The notes under the pieces: generated by a model
Seen by the model: only the letters and a program-made list of their open reading frames with translations
What the model was told of the DNA's origin: nothing
Databases searched by the model: none
Program-made: the position numbers and the translations under genes
Shown: positions 10,940 through 22,699 of the stretch, piece after piece
How positions within the stretch are numbered: position 1 is the first letter of the stretch
Layout of the letters: each line of letters starts with the position of its first letter
Assembly (NCBI GenBank): GCA_022496205.1
Contig: WTXD01000028.1
Span: 186,001-250,000, forward strand
Length of the DNA: 64,000 bases
Direction: 5' to 3'
DNA from: Gloeopeniophorella convolvens
Lineage: Eukaryota; Basidiomycota; Agaricomycetes; Russulales

Positions 10940-12872
10940 ATGGCCGACCTGAATTCCCAGCACTCTCTTCTCGGGACGTCTTTGCTTCTATCCGCGAGGT
11001 GAACCCCACTCAGATTTGAGGAGGGTACTCCGTTTGACGAGTTTTACAAGGCTAGGTTTATTCACTGCGTGCCGGAAATTCATCGACCGTAGTCTCTACG
11101 ATGAACTCAAGCAGATATCGGCGCATGCGTCCGCAGAGGAACCCATGGAACTGGACGCACTCCCACCTCCAACGTCTGCAACGACAGAGCGAGGATCTCT
11201 GAGCAACGGCTCGCCTCATTCCGTCCTCTCAAAAACTCTCTTTGCCCTCTGCTTCTCCGAGAGCTGCACCCTGTTTCTCCTCCTGATGTGTCAGGCATTG
11301 CATATCTTCAATTCTCGGTGCGTCAATCTGGTCATCTAAAACAACTCGAAAAGCCTTACATTGACGCCAGTACTCGCATGCTCAATTGGTACATATCATT
11401 CTACGTGCTTCTCCTCAACATCATTGCCCTTATACCTGTATCGTTATCTGTGGTTTCAACATCGTCATCAACTTCGAGTGAGTGATGAGACTACACCTGG
11501 TTCCAACTATGATGTTTCCTCATGTGACCCCAGCTTCAGCAACTCCTACTATTCGCCGCATTCTTGCTGTTCTTGCGCCGCTCTTGGTCTACTTCCTGTT
11601 ACTATCGTATATTCCGTTACCAGATGCACTCGTCGCATCCGAAGAGAGTACCACCTTTACTCTGCTTACTGCCCGCCTCAACGTAATTGGCACTTGCATT
11701 CTTGGCAGTCTTTCCGGTTTTGGGTCGGTGGCAACCTCTTGGGGCTATTTCCCTCTCTCTTGCGGGAAGGACAGGCGAGTACCACGTTCGCTTTACTTAT
11801 GACAGCGATTGAACTCAGCGTTCAGGAGAAATCCTACTCAGGCAGAGGTAGATCGTGCGGAACAAAGCCTCGATCGTGTCCGTGCCGACTTGACCAACAA
11901 ACGAGAAGAATTAGTCTCCTTGAAAAGGCGCGATGTCACTCAGAACGAGGTTGGATCAATCTAAATATATCTACTTGGACTAACCGATTGCACCAGGGTA
12001 CCCAGAAGTCTTGGCTTTCTCGTGTTACACCAAGTTTTCGAGGTGACAATGGTACGTCGGCACGCTCCCGTGGCAGCCCACGCTGGTCTCAACGTCCCTC
12101 AGAACTCTCGAATATCAAGATGGAGCTTTCGGCTTTGGTTTCCCTGGAAGAGAACATGGTGTCTGACCTGAGGTACCTTCAACAGCGGCACGCCGAAGCG
12201 TCCTTCGACAGAACATGGCAGGGCCGCCTTTTCGTCCTTATGCGCCACGCAACCGGCTTTTACTGCATATTTCGCAGCCTCATCGTACGCCTCCATCTCT
12301 GCATCATGGGCACATCTCTCAATTTATGCGCCTTCCCAGTCTCTGTCAAACGTCCTTCTCCCGGCTCCCCAGTCTACACCAACAGATTCTCGACCCTCCC
12401 CGGACCTCCTCGCCTCAACTCTACTCCTATTCTTGCCGAACCCATCTCCAGCTACTGAAGCTGGCATCACCTATGCAACCCGCCAAATTAACCTTGTCAT
12501 TGTTGGTGCCGTTATCGTTGGTTCCGTCAGGCGCGTCTTGCGCGGCGCAGCACGGGCGCTTCGTGCGACGCCGGCGTCACGCAACCGAGCCGCGTCCCTC
12601 GTCCTACTTATGCTCGCGCAGCTAATGGTACCACCCAGACCCTTTTTCTTGGAAGCCATCACTCATCAGATGTACAGGGCATATATCTCCTCGCGACGCT
12701 CGTGCAACTGCGCACTTCATTCCCGCCTTCGACGGATGGCGGAGGTGCGGGGCTATTCGCGACGCTGCCCGCGTACTCAATGTTCGGGCCTGTCTTCGAC
12801 TGGAGCTTCCTGATGAGCGCGGGCTCGGCGGTGGTGATCGAATGGGTACGCGCGCGGGCGCAAGAGCTGTAG
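10940..12872 (+). CDS. Golgi pH regulator / GPR89-like (ABA GPCR family) membrane protein
   Basis: The family forms Golgi/ER anion channels that regulate lumenal pH (GPHR in animals, GTG in plants). Nine exons join in frame: 10940-10998, 11051-11317, 11371-11477, 11534-11774, 11826-11949, 11997-12051, 12103-12284, 12340-12627 and 12678-12872. Together they make 505 residues with no lesion. Seen in order are several N-terminal hydrophobic segments (LCFSESCTLFLLL), the family hallmark ARLNVIGTCILGSLSGFG, a charged coiled segment of about 100 residues (AEQSLDRVRADL), and a C-terminal membrane half with the conserved VLLMLAQLMGIYLLATLV and the closing FDWSFLMSAG. The start at 10940 was chosen because its 52 bp intron leads in phase into SARLGLFTACRKF. 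Intron 11775-11825 has a GC donor. Recognition rests on remembered family sequence. Confidence 0.85.
11775..11825 (+). other. GC-AG intron in GPHR gene
   Basis: Donor GACAG|gcgagt and acceptor gttcag are the only pair that joins the hallmark WGYFPLSCGKD segment to the charged coiled segment in frame. The 51 bp length matches the neighbouring introns. Confidence 0.6.
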
Positions 12873-13336
12873 TAACGCAGTTTCAGGTGCTGTTACCCAG
12901 AATGGTGATGTTGAACCTGCTTTCGAATCCCAGCCGCCCGAGGCGTCTCTTCTCAACCTATCCTGTTTGGGCCGCAATTCGTTCTAGCCTAAGGCTCGCA
13001 GAGGAGCCGCCTCTCCAGAAACCTTTCCCCCATCCCACTCTCCAGCGACACTGCGTTCACACCCACGCGAATATTGCATGCAGTTCAACCATTAGATCGG
13101 TGCTGCGGACATACATTAAGGCGCATTGACTTCCATCCCACGCCGTTGTCATCACTTGGCCTACTCCCGGCCACCCTACTCAAAAGGGACCCAGAACCCC
13201 TCGCGGAACTCCAGGCCAGAACGAAATCGAAGAGGATAATTTATCTGTTGCGGAACGCATCAGCCAGTGCTTTACCGACCCGCTGCAGCAACAAAAGCTT
13301 ACCTGTGCGAATGGTCGTGTCTCGTGAATGAAGCGT
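12873..13336. other. Intergenic between convergent GPHR and pheromone genes
   Basis: This 464 bp holds the 3' ends of both neighbouring genes. No coding frame is recognised. Confidence 0.4.
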
Positions 13337-13468
13337 CTAGGCAACGACGCAGGAGGTGCTGCTGCCTCCGCCGCCGCTCTCAGATTCGACGGGCGTCGAG
13401 GGAGCGGGCTCGCTCTCGACGGGGGCGGTGGTGAAGAAGGCAGAGATGAGGTTGGAGAAGGAATCCAT
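13337..13468 (-). CDS. Mating pheromone precursor (lipopeptide, CaaX type)
   Basis: A single uninterrupted frame of 43 residues starts MDSF and ends CVVA, a CaaX box for farnesylation of the cysteine four residues from the end. This combination of a short length, an MDSF start, a Ser/Pro/Glu-rich middle, a Gly/Ser-rich run and a C-terminal CaaX is the hallmark of basidiomycete mating-type B pheromone precursors, which are farnesylated, trimmed and exported to activate STE3-type receptors. The mature peptide would be the last 10-14 residues; the acidic VESES just before the glycine run could mark the maturation site. A TATAAA lies about 73 bp upstream of the ATG. No receptor gene was found in the window. 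An unrelated short protein ending in a chance CaaX is possible but unlikely given both ends. Confidence 0.85.
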   Translation of the reverse strand: MDSFSNLISAFFTTAPVESEPAPSTPVESESGGGGSSTSCVVA

Positions 13469-13546
13469 TAGAGAGTGTTTGGTGGGTATGTATCGAGTTG
13501 CGGACAACTGATGTTGTCCAGGAGGCGCGTGCGGCCTGTCTTTATA
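13469..13546 (-). promoter_or_regulatory. Core promoter of the pheromone precursor gene
   Basis: Reading the minus strand, TATAAA occupies 13546-13541, followed by a pyrimidine-rich leader and the ATG at 13468. This compact layout is consistent with a small, highly expressed gene. Confidence 0.5.
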
Positions 13547-15389
13547 CCTCTCGTCTCATGTCTTGTGGCCAGAGATGGGCGGCCGCGCGACGCGCAGTCT
13601 CAGAAGCGGTTCGTGGAGAGAACAATTGCGCGCCGCCTGCTTTGGGTTTAGGTGGATCGTTGGCCCCGCTCAAATTTACGAGAACAATACGCAGAGCCAC
13701 GAGTCCAGAGATGGCGGAACATCCCTGGAAAGTCGGAAGCTTCGCCCTCCACATTGCACCATATCGGAGAGCTTACCGGCCGCCCCCGAGGTAGGCAGTA
13801 CGTTGATGTGCTTGTGCCTTCCGTTGCTGTTCGTAGATCGTCCCGCCCTGGTCCTGTGCATATCAGGAGGCGTGCGGCGTTGGCATGAGCGCAAGACGGT
13901 CATTTTCGTTCCGCAATTCGAGGAGCTCCACCAACAACTTCTCGGGAGGCACACACGCGGCAATTAAGTTCAACGATGTTTATGTGATATGGGTCTCCGG
14001 CCCGCGTCTTTGCCTTCCTTTTCTGTCCATGACTGTCCATGATTTAGAAACAGGCTTCGACCGCTCGAGGAAGTCGTAGAGAACAATAAGGATGTAGACG
14101 CCCATTCCTGCAACGACTCTTTGGTGAGAGAGCCGCGCTCTCGAGTTGGACAAGTCGTCCGCTTCCCCTCCTTCCTCCGCGGAGAGGAGTCAGCATGAGT
14201 TCGGTAAAACACAGTTGCCCACTGGGTTAAACACCCCCGATGGGCCGCCCAAATGTCTGGTATGCAGGTCGCTCGCTCGATTGGCCGGTGGTCCCGCACA
14301 CCACATCATCGCCTTATGGGCTGCGGTCACCGCAATGGACTCCAGCGCCACGCACAAGATACCCACGCTCGGATCCCGATGGATCCGAGACACTAGAGCA
14401 CCGCGTCGTCTTTGCATCAGTGCAGCGACTCTAGCGCCGTACGCTGGCGAAGTACCTGACGGGGATCGTCAGGTTCGGATTAGCATCTCATGGTCCGTCG
14501 CGCAGAACAAAAGAAAAGGCGCCATCGGGCGGCCTCCAGCTCCTAGATGACGATGATGGCGCTCAGCCTCGACATCTGGTCCAGGAACTAGAATCATTTC
14601 CATCGACGGACGTACCAGAACGGTGGCGGGAACGTCAAATCGTGAGTGCCTTTCTCATCTCTGCCCCCCCCCTCCCCCAAGTGGGCGGTCTATCAATAGC
14701 TTTTCTATTGTCTGTGTCAGCGCTTCTGGAACACCTGTCAGGGCGGCCACAGCTGAGAGTTATGTAGGAGCCTACTCGACGCAGCGACATGAAACTCTCA
14801 TATCCACATTTTCTCACCGGATCATGGAATCTGACCCCATGTGCATTCTGCCAGGCGTCCTCGGATGTTTATCTCACATGAAAGACAAGTCACTCAGCTC
14901 ATGCAAGTCGGGCCGGGGGCGGTCGGTTGCGCCTGGCTGAGGTACTACACTGGCCCGCCGGTTCCGTGCCGGGAGTCTCGGAAACATTCGTTCATCGATC
15001 ACGCTCGGTACCGTACGACGCCCGTGTAATTGACCAAAACCTCCTCGAAACCCCCCGCCTTTGAACAGATACCTGTCACCGTTGCACACGTCCTGCGCGT
15101 TATGCGTCACCTGCCAGGTCTCCGCATTTCGATCCCTCTTTTGATGCCCCCACCACTTGGAGGCATAGTCGCTGTATCCCTTTTCTCCTGAAAGATGCTG
15201 GACTAGAAAAGATGTGTGGACACTGAACAGTAAGCATTAAAGCTCTCGTTATTATGAGGAGCAGAATGCAACCGTACCTGGATCATGGCTGCCTGTCCCT
15301 GTAGACCTACGAAGGTGCTGCCTAGAGCGCCCTCAGGAGAGCCTCCAACATGCCGGACAATTGAATATCAGGCTCAAACAAGAAAGGGG
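13547..15389. other. Gene-poor stretch with copied 3' flank of DUF6535 gene
   Basis: No complete gene is recognised. From about 15050 to 15389 the sequence resembles the blocks at about 22870-23160 and 26150-26480, marking it as the 3' flank of the ancestral DUF6535 gene that was later duplicated. On the minus strand near 14080-14130 a hydrophobic frame (GVYILIVLYDFL) is open but unplaced. Confidence 0.4.
13618..14087 (+). promoter_or_regulatory. Three GAGAACAAT motifs upstream of the pheromone gene
   Basis: Identical 9-mers occur at 13618-13626, 13680-13688 and 14079-14087. They contain AACAAT, the core bound by HMG/SOX-type factors; HMG-box proteins control pheromone genes in basidiomycetes. 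A role here is inference from position. Confidence 0.3.
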
Positions 15390-17900
15390 TTAAGGCGTTG
15401 GAAAGCTCTTGTATCGCGCCGTCGAGATGCGGCCTTTATCTCCGCGGAGTATGTTGCGTGCCAACGTTGTGACTTCGTCGACAAGCCACTGCGGAAATCC
15501 GCACGAGAAGCCGGCGCGTTGATTTCGCAGAACTGTGTCGCAGAGAAGGTGAAGAATAATGCGCCGCGTCCCCATATGCCGCATGTGCTTGTTCCAATCA
15601 GACGTCAGGGTTCCGAAATATAGAATGAAGAAGACATGATGGGAGCCGGATGTCGGAAGCCGAGGCAAGAGCTGGGTGAGAGTGATGAGGAACAATTCGA
15701 CGGAAAGGCCGAATCCTTGGCCATCCGCGATATCAAAGCAACGCCACAATAATCGCTCCACCATACGATTTTGGCGGGGAAGATACAAGTTCCTGCGTGG
15801 GCTGAACCTGTCCAAAATGTCGTCGAAGCCCTTGAGGACATCTCGGAGCATTCCGCTATCCTGGGTATCAGTTGCACTGTGGAGCTGGGGCCCGAATGCG
15901 CCCCACGTCCGTGTGAAGAGGACTGGAGGTAGGAATTGTGGCATGATTGAGCGTGCGTCCCCGAGCAGCCTAGCAATGAGAGTTTGGTCCAGAGGAGACG
16001 ACTCGTCTCCAGGCTTTGAGTCCACACATACGCCGGGTGAATACCGGGGTAAGTCATCGAGCCAGGGAACCAACTCGTGATAGAGGCGAAGGAGCATCTT
16101 ACCGACGCGCGCGTCCATGAGCTCGCCCTCTGCGTGGACGTATTTCAGCTTGGCAATTAAATACTCGTAATCGTCGAGAAGGTGGTCTATTCGTTCATCG
16201 GCGCTTATGAGTGCGATCTCCAACGGTATGTTTACTATGTGCCTCCATGCGGCGTCCTAAATTTTGTCAACCCTCCGCGCATTCTCGAGTGCGGGTTGTT
16301 CGACTGTGTCGTCCAGAACGTATATGCGTCCAAGCGCCGAAAGGACGTCACGTGTGTATCCGTGTAACATAGAAAAAGTTTGGAGTCGCTCCCGAATGGC
16401 CAGGTGCGGAATGCACGTCCAACGCATCGCGAATATCGAGTCCGATACCTTCTTGAGGTCAATCAACCGCATCTTCTCAGCGCGACCGTTCAAGGAAAGT
16501 AAGCGCGGGAGCTCCCAGGTAGAGCCAAATCACTGGTCCATCGGGGCATATAGACTGCAAGCGATGCCGCGGTCTCAATGCATGCTCGTAAGCGTCTACG
16601 TCGTGCTTCCTCGTCCGCGAAGAGGCTTGGATTGTGGGACGTTTCGAACAAGTACGCGACATGGGCAGACAGCTCGTGGATGACACTGCGTTGGTGTATC
16701 TGCGAGGGGTTGAGAGCTAACGCTCCACCTTCGCTGAGGCGCCAGTCGGTGGACTGGGTTTGAATCGTCCCCGCGGATACCGATATGAGCCTGATGCACG
16801 ATAAGGCTCTAATTGGGCCACTGATCATGAGGAAAGATAAAGCGGGGGCGACGCTGGTGGGCGATGGGTGATCTCGATCAGAGACCGCAGAAGATCGGCC
16901 TAGAGTAGCAAGGTATGGCGTCGTGGACTTGCGTTCGGCAGTGTCGACGTCTGTATCCTTGCCGGATATGGACACCGTCCTCCACACCTCTACACCCACA
17001 TATGGTATTGAATGAACCGGGAATGCTCGCTATGAAGGGCTCGATCTCACTCTCCTCCGTGCGGTTCTTGATAAGCCAGCTGATGGACTGCGCATCGCGT
17101 TTCCGGCGCTCTTCGGAATCATCCATCGCCAGCTGCATCCTGCTTTCCGCCGCGTTCGTACTGACGACTTTCGGGGGGCCGCGAGAGCCATGCTTGTTGT
17201 ATTTTCTTCCCCCAAATTTCTGGAACGTATACCAGATTAGGCCAGAGAAGGGGGTCTGGTAGGGTGATTGAAGGGTCACTACAGGTCCAACTATGCTCCA
17301 GAGATAGAGGGATGCACAGAGGGCAATGGGGATGATGGCGACGGTGGTATTGAGGTTGAAGAGGAAGTCGGCGAGGCCCGTGAAGAAGAGGAACTATAGT
17401 TCCGGACCCACTGCTGAATGATTGTCGCAAAAAGCGCTGCCGAGAGACTGAAGACAAGGCTCATGAACCAGTATACGTTCACCCGCACGTCGGACGATAG
17501 TGGGCTGAAAGCTGGGGAATGAATGAAAGAGGCTGGTGCGATGAGAGTATGGGAGCCAGTCGACGCGAGTTGCTGGGAGATCTGGGCGAGATATGAAGCT
17601 GATTGCTGGCCATAGAGTGCAGTCTCCTTTGCCGGGGGTCCGGCTGCAGATTCTTGTAGCTATCGACGAGGAGTGATGTCAGGGTCGCGGAATATGAACC
17701 GGCCTATGCGTCCACCACCGAACGAAGATCAATAAGAAAAGTGCCTGCAACGGCAATGCAAATCAACGCACGAATATAATGATTGCCTCCATTTCACTCT
17801 TCCACGTCTCTATAGAGCCCTGTCGTGATGCTCCGCTTCTTCATTGTAAAGAGACTAGAGAGCGTTGGCATACTCGCCATAGTCATAAGATGAGGTGTAA
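15390..17900 (-). pseudogene. DUF6535-family gene, multiply broken
   Basis: This is a paralog of the intact gene at 4988-7832. The family landmarks appear in order: EEAEHHDRAL, ETWKSEMEAIIIF, SYSATLTSLLVDSYKNLQP, VRVNVYWFMSLVFSL, IQQWVRNY, GLADFLFNLN, LQSPYQTPFSGLIWY, and a long C-terminal part ending near 15390. Lesions seen are an in-frame TAG where the family has Trp just before the EEAE motif, a 1-base deletion near 17811, a 1-base loss in a C run near 17628, an internal deletion of roughly 45 codons near 17395 that removes the third membrane segment, and further frame changes near 16.9, 16.5 and 16.2 kb. It is head-to-head with the F-box gene at 18083, and its tail has been copied repeatedly between the downstream F-box genes. 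Confidence 0.8.
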
Positions 17901-18082
17901 AGCGAATAGTATCTGTCGCGCGCGGGCAGGTGCGGGCGGGCAATCGGTAACCAGCAACCGGCCCGGATGTATGCGCCATCGTGCAGAGCTCTCCAAGCTG
18001 CCAGTGGCTACTTGTCTCCTTCCATCATAATACAAAGCCTCTCGTGACACTCAGATGGACTTGGCCACGCCGGCCCCATTGG

Positions 18083-19971
18083 ATGTCGAGCTCGATGCAC
18101 CTGCCCTACATGCCTCGTGAGCTCCCTTATCCTCATGCTGGTCTCCCATATTTACAGGATTCCCGCAATGCCAGGCATTCCCACCACGCCACAGTACTGC
18201 AGTCCCACAGCGCTCGCGCCGAAGCCCGCTCTGCAATTCAACAGAAGGTCAACGCCGCGAGATCTCTTATTCATCAATGGAACATCCAAATGAATGATCT
18301 CTTGCCCATCTCCCGTCTCCCTCCCGAACTCCTTGGCCGTATCTTTTATCACCATGCTTCTATCGAGCCCCCTTTCTACAATCCTATGCGTAGACTGGGA
18401 TGGATTCGTGATACGCATGTTTGTCGACAATGGCGCCAAACCGCGCTAAGCGATGCTCTTTTGTGGGCACAGATCGGGGCCCCTACTTCTTTCCCAAGTG
18501 GGCTGCCGAGATGCTTATCCGCGCGAAGCAGGCACCATTGTGCTTTTTCCCCTCCTATACACCAACTCGAGTGCTCTTTTTCCTGATGTTCCAGGCCCTA
18601 CCGCGGATTCGCGAAATACGTTTCCTTCATGTGTCTGCACCTGAGGTGCAGGATGACGCCAGCGCCCTACTGTTATCAGCAGCCCCGGTCTTGGAACGCC
18701 TTACGATAAGTGCCACGGATGTGCGGCCTCTGACCGTCAAGGTTGGACATGGGATGAAGCTCTTTGGAGGACATGCGCCAAATTTGGAGAGGCTCGTGCT
18801 TCGTGACACCTGCGTTCCCTGGTTGTCAATCCCGCAGTGCCGACTTTCCCACCTAGAAGTAGTCCAGCGCTACAGAAGACCCTCTGACTTCGATGATATC
18901 GCTCCCTCATTTGGTCACCTAGACGGGTTCATCGACGTCCTCGCCAGCTCGCCAACTCTGGAGGTTCTCATCCTCGAATGGTGCACGCATTCACTATCTG
19001 AGTCGCTTTCGACCCGAGTCCGACCCATAATCGACCTTCCAAGACTTCGCCAATTGCAACTCGCTGGACAGAGTAATGTCGTCAATCACATTCTGTCTCC
19101 GCTGAGCCTCACAGGCTTGCGGAACCTGCACTTAGTCTGCACTGCCGACGACCCTCTTGAAATGGAATCCTGGCTCAAGATCATTCCCAATGCTGTAGCA
19201 CTATTTCAAAGAACTGCAATCACACTGAAGAGTCTCGGTGTTACAGCCGAGAACGGTGTCGCAGCGGAGAACGAAGTCGACTCACGGCCAACGCTGGTCA
19301 AAATCCAAGGGAGTTGTGACCCACCCGCTTCGTTAGATGACCTGTTCAAGTCCTACTCACCTGAACCCAATCTCTACCTCCATTTGATGTCCCATCTCGA
19401 TGGCGGATGTGACTACATCTCGACCCTCGTCGAGGAGGTGTGTGCGCCCCTACCTTTGGACCAGTTGGAGTTCCTTTGTGTCTCCGCTTCTTGGAAGTTT
19501 TCAGGGCCTCCGCCAGACTGGGCACAACTCTTCCAGCGATGCTTACAAGTAACTTCGATTTACATGTTTGGCAGGGAGAGCGTTGGCCTTCTCGTAGCAA
19601 TCAACCCTCGCACGGAGCTCGTCTCGAAAGAGAACAGCATCAACTCTCCATATTCTGAACAAGCGCCGAGAAAACGGACCGCCGACACCATCACGGCGCC
19701 GGCAGCATTTGGCACCGTCTGCGGTCCTCATCAAGCCATACCCTTTCCTGTGCTCACAACTCTTATCTTGGATCGAGTCGACTTTGATATGAAAATTCGC
19801 GGCTCCAGAGAGCAGGTGGGTCATGTGATGGCACAAGCAGTTGCGCGACGGAAGGCTTTACAGCTGCCGATCGAGTCGCTCGCTATCAGAAGATGTGCCG
19901 TCAAATCCGATTCTCCGAATACGCTCGCCAACCTTGTGCCCGAATTTGAGTGGGATGGATGGAGAGGTTAG
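18083..19971 (+). CDS. F-box-like protein A, divergent member, one frame break
   Basis: It encodes a F-box-like protein of about 620 residues, presumably a substrate receptor of an SCF ubiquitin ligase. The F-box motif (LPISRLPPELLGRIF, then THVCRQWRQTALSDALLW) is in the first frame. After LLWAQIGAP the frame must shift by one base near 18490 to reach the rest (FFPKWAAEMLIRAK). The C-terminal part has leucine-rich-repeat-like spacing (LERLVLRDT, LSHLEVV, LEVLILEWC). The start was taken at ATG 18083, since it reads straight into the F-box; an ATG at 18110 is an alternative. It shares layout and the C-terminal EFEWD motif with the four tandem copies but is much more diverged, with a different N-terminus. 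It is divergent from the broken DUF6535 gene. It could be a pseudogene because of the frame break. Confidence 0.7.
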
Positions 19972-20232
19972 ATAGTAGATCAGAGTCAGCCGGGCCCATA
20001 TGTTTGAAGGCGAGAGGTGCATCTTTCTTGTGGGTCATTGGCGTCCTTGCCTCGAGCCAGCAATTGAACGGCTACAGTGACCTTCCCAACGGTACCCAGC
20101 AGTATTTTTCCCGACTCGGCCACAATACACGTTCGCATTGATTGTAGTAGTTGAGACAATGAATGAGGTGAATCGCTCTATTCTTGCGGAAGGCCATCGC
20201 GCGGCAACTTGCGGTCGAATTGCCACCGGGGC

Positions 20233-20280
20233 GGGCATCGGGCATCGGGCATCGGGCATCGGGCATCGGGCACCGGGCGA
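20233..20280 (+). repeat. Heptamer minisatellite (GGGCATC)n
   Basis: Five perfect GGGCATC units are followed by GGGCACC and a partial unit. They lie in the gap between F-box genes A and B. Confidence 0.95.
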
Positions 20281-20468
20281 CGGCGACATAAGTAACAGAC
20301 GTCACAACGCCGTTGAGAAATGACAGTGCCCCATTGGTTCCTATGATTCATGACGAAGGCGAGTCCCCACAGATGGTATCAGGCGAAAGATGGATGCGAC
20401 GCCTTGTTAGATGAGCACGACTGAGTTCGGCTGCGCCTGGTTGCGCACGCACCAATATATGACACGCA

Positions 20469-20498
20469 GATCGTGCAAGATCGTGCAAGATCGTGCAC
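20469..20498 (+). repeat. Decamer AGATCGTGCA repeated three times
   Basis: Three perfect tandem copies lie about 130 bp upstream of the F-box B start codon. The rest of 19972-20631 shows no gene. Confidence 0.95.
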
Positions 20499-20631
20499 GT
20501 CAAGCCCCGTCGGAGCTGCCGCCGCTACGCACGAGTTTCTCCCGGCAACGCGCGCGGCAGCGCGCAGCACTCCGTGATAGGATCCAGACATCTCGTCTTC
20601 TCCCCTTTGCATACTCTCCCACTTCTGGAGA

Positions 20632-22607
20632 ATGCCTGCGAATTCCCCTTCTCAGCGCTCCCATGACGCTCTCAACAAGGAGCGCCTTCAGAGGCGTGTC
20701 AAGCGTGACCAAGCGCGATCAACGATACAACAAGCCAGAGTCCCTGCGGGGGGTACGGGTGGACAGAGTGGCCCTTCTGGTCCGGCTGGAAAAAGGTGAG
20801 TGAGCGCAGCGTCTGATGCATTCCCCTTCAAATATGCAGCGCTCAATTACACCCACCCAGCGGCCTCGTTTCCTCACCATCTAGATCAGGTATTCCAGCC
20901 AGACCCGATATTCGAGACCATCACACGCGCGGTATCCTCTCCACGCGTACAAGACGCGATGCCCTCGTACCCATCTACACCCTGCCTCCCGAGCTCCTGG
21001 CTCGCATCTTCCATTTCCATGCACTCAGCCACCCACCTCTCATAGACGGCAGGTCGTTAGGTTGGATTGTCGACACACACGTATGCCAGCATTGGCGTCA
21101 GGTCGCGCTGGGCGACGGCTCTCTTTGGAGCGATATCAAGGGGCCCTCGGCCAAAAACAGGTGGATCCCCGAGATGGTGGCCCGTTCAAAGGACGCGCCA
21201 TTGAGCATCAGTCTTCTCGAGCCACCTGACCAGAGGCTTCTTTCCATGTTTCTTCTTCACCTTCCTCGCATCCGCGAGCTCGTTTTACCGGGTCTGTGGC
21301 CATTCCAAGTAGGGGAAGACGTCACTCGAAAAATCCTGACCCATGAAGCCCCGATACTTGAACGATTCACTCTGGGACTTGCCGGACATGGGACAAGGAC
21401 GTCTCCGATAGTCCCGAACCAGGTTAGGCTCTTCGGAGGTCACGGTGCACCGAGGCTACGGGAGGTGACGCTGCACGGTGTTAACCTCCCATGGTCATCG
21501 TTCCCGCGCAGCCCCCTGACTCACCTCGAAGTCAGAGCTCCCAAAATGCATTCACTTGAGCACCTAATGGGCGTCTTGGCTGGTTGTCCAACGCTTGAAC
21601 TCCTTTCACTTCACCACTGTCTACCATCCACCCCATCTACGCTCGATCAAGTCTCTGCGGTCACTCTCCCAAACCTCCGCCGGTTGGCTCTTACGGGTAC
21701 AAGCGATGAGATTACACGCATGCTCGAATATCTGAAACTACCCCCTTCGTCGAGTCTCGATATACATTGCGTCAACCCGAGTCCCAGTCAGGGGAACCCC
21801 ACGAGTATCCTTCCTTTTATTGCGGCGCACTTCGCTAGGCCGGAGGCAGTCACCCTGCGCAGCCTCTACGTCATGCACTACATGTTTTCGAGGCATCTAG
21901 TGGAAATCATAGCGTACGGTACCCTACCCGGACCTGAGGGTCACCCTTCCCACGACAGCCACCTCAATCTCCAATTTGAAGTCGATCATGATCCAGGCAT
22001 GTTGTCGGGCATAGTCCAGCAGACATTTGCAACACTTCCCTTCGCGAACGTCGAGTACCATGATGTCATAGCTTCGGACGAGCTGCGGCCCCTTGACTGG
22101 TCGCGACTACGCCACCGATGCAGCAAGATTGTGAACATGAGTCTCATGGGGAACGGAGCCGCCGCACTCCTGAAGAATTTCAGCTCTCCCAAGGCCGATG
22201 TTCCTCGGCCTAGCAGCAGCAGCGCCGGGAAGAAGCGCAAAGGACGGGAGGCGGCCGCGAGCGCTGTGGCGCAACCGATCCCTTTCCCCAACTTGACATC
22301 GCTCTACGTGCGGGACATCGACTTCTTGCAACGAGTCCCTGACGGCGACGGCACCATGTTCGACATTGTCAAGGACGCCATGGATCGGAGGAAGCAGTGC
22401 AGTGTTCAGCTCGAAAAGTTGGAGATCTCTCGCTGCATCATCACCGCCAACCAAGCACGCCAGCTGGGTGAGTTTGTGCGGGAGTTCGAATGGGACGAAG
22501 ACGAGGGCCAGCCAGAGGACCCGGGTTATACGGATCCTCGCGATTTCTATGCAGAAGACTCGGACTGGAGCGGGGAAGAGTCCGAAATGGCGTGGGAGGA
22601 CCTTTGA
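20632..22607 (+). CDS. F-box-like protein B, tandem family
   Basis: Two exons, 20632-20795 and 20840-22607, give 643 residues. Exon 1 is 164 nt, as in all four tandem copies, and encodes a basic Ser/Gln/Gly-rich leader (ALNKERLQRRVKRDQARS). Exon 2 carries the F-box (LPPELLARIFHFHALSHPP, HVCQHWRQVALGDGSLW), then leucine-rich-repeat-like segments and an acidic C-terminus with EFEWDEDEG. Relative to copies C-E it lacks about 18 residues just before the F-box. No DUF6535 remnant lies directly upstream, unlike copies C-E. Likely role: substrate recognition in an SCF-type ubiquitin ligase (inferred from the F-box only). Confidence 0.85.
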
Positions 22608-22699
22608 TGGACCGTGACGAAGACGAGAGGGTATGCTTGGAGAACTATTTGGACTAGCGCTGCTGCTGGCAGGGCAAGTCTGAGCATAGGGTAAGCGAT

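Noticed and set aside
13547..15050. Possible STE3 pheromone receptor near the pheromone gene
   Set aside because: I looked for the conserved receptor segments on both strands; only isolated hydrophobic bits (near 13800 and 14100) were found, not a series of seven helices.
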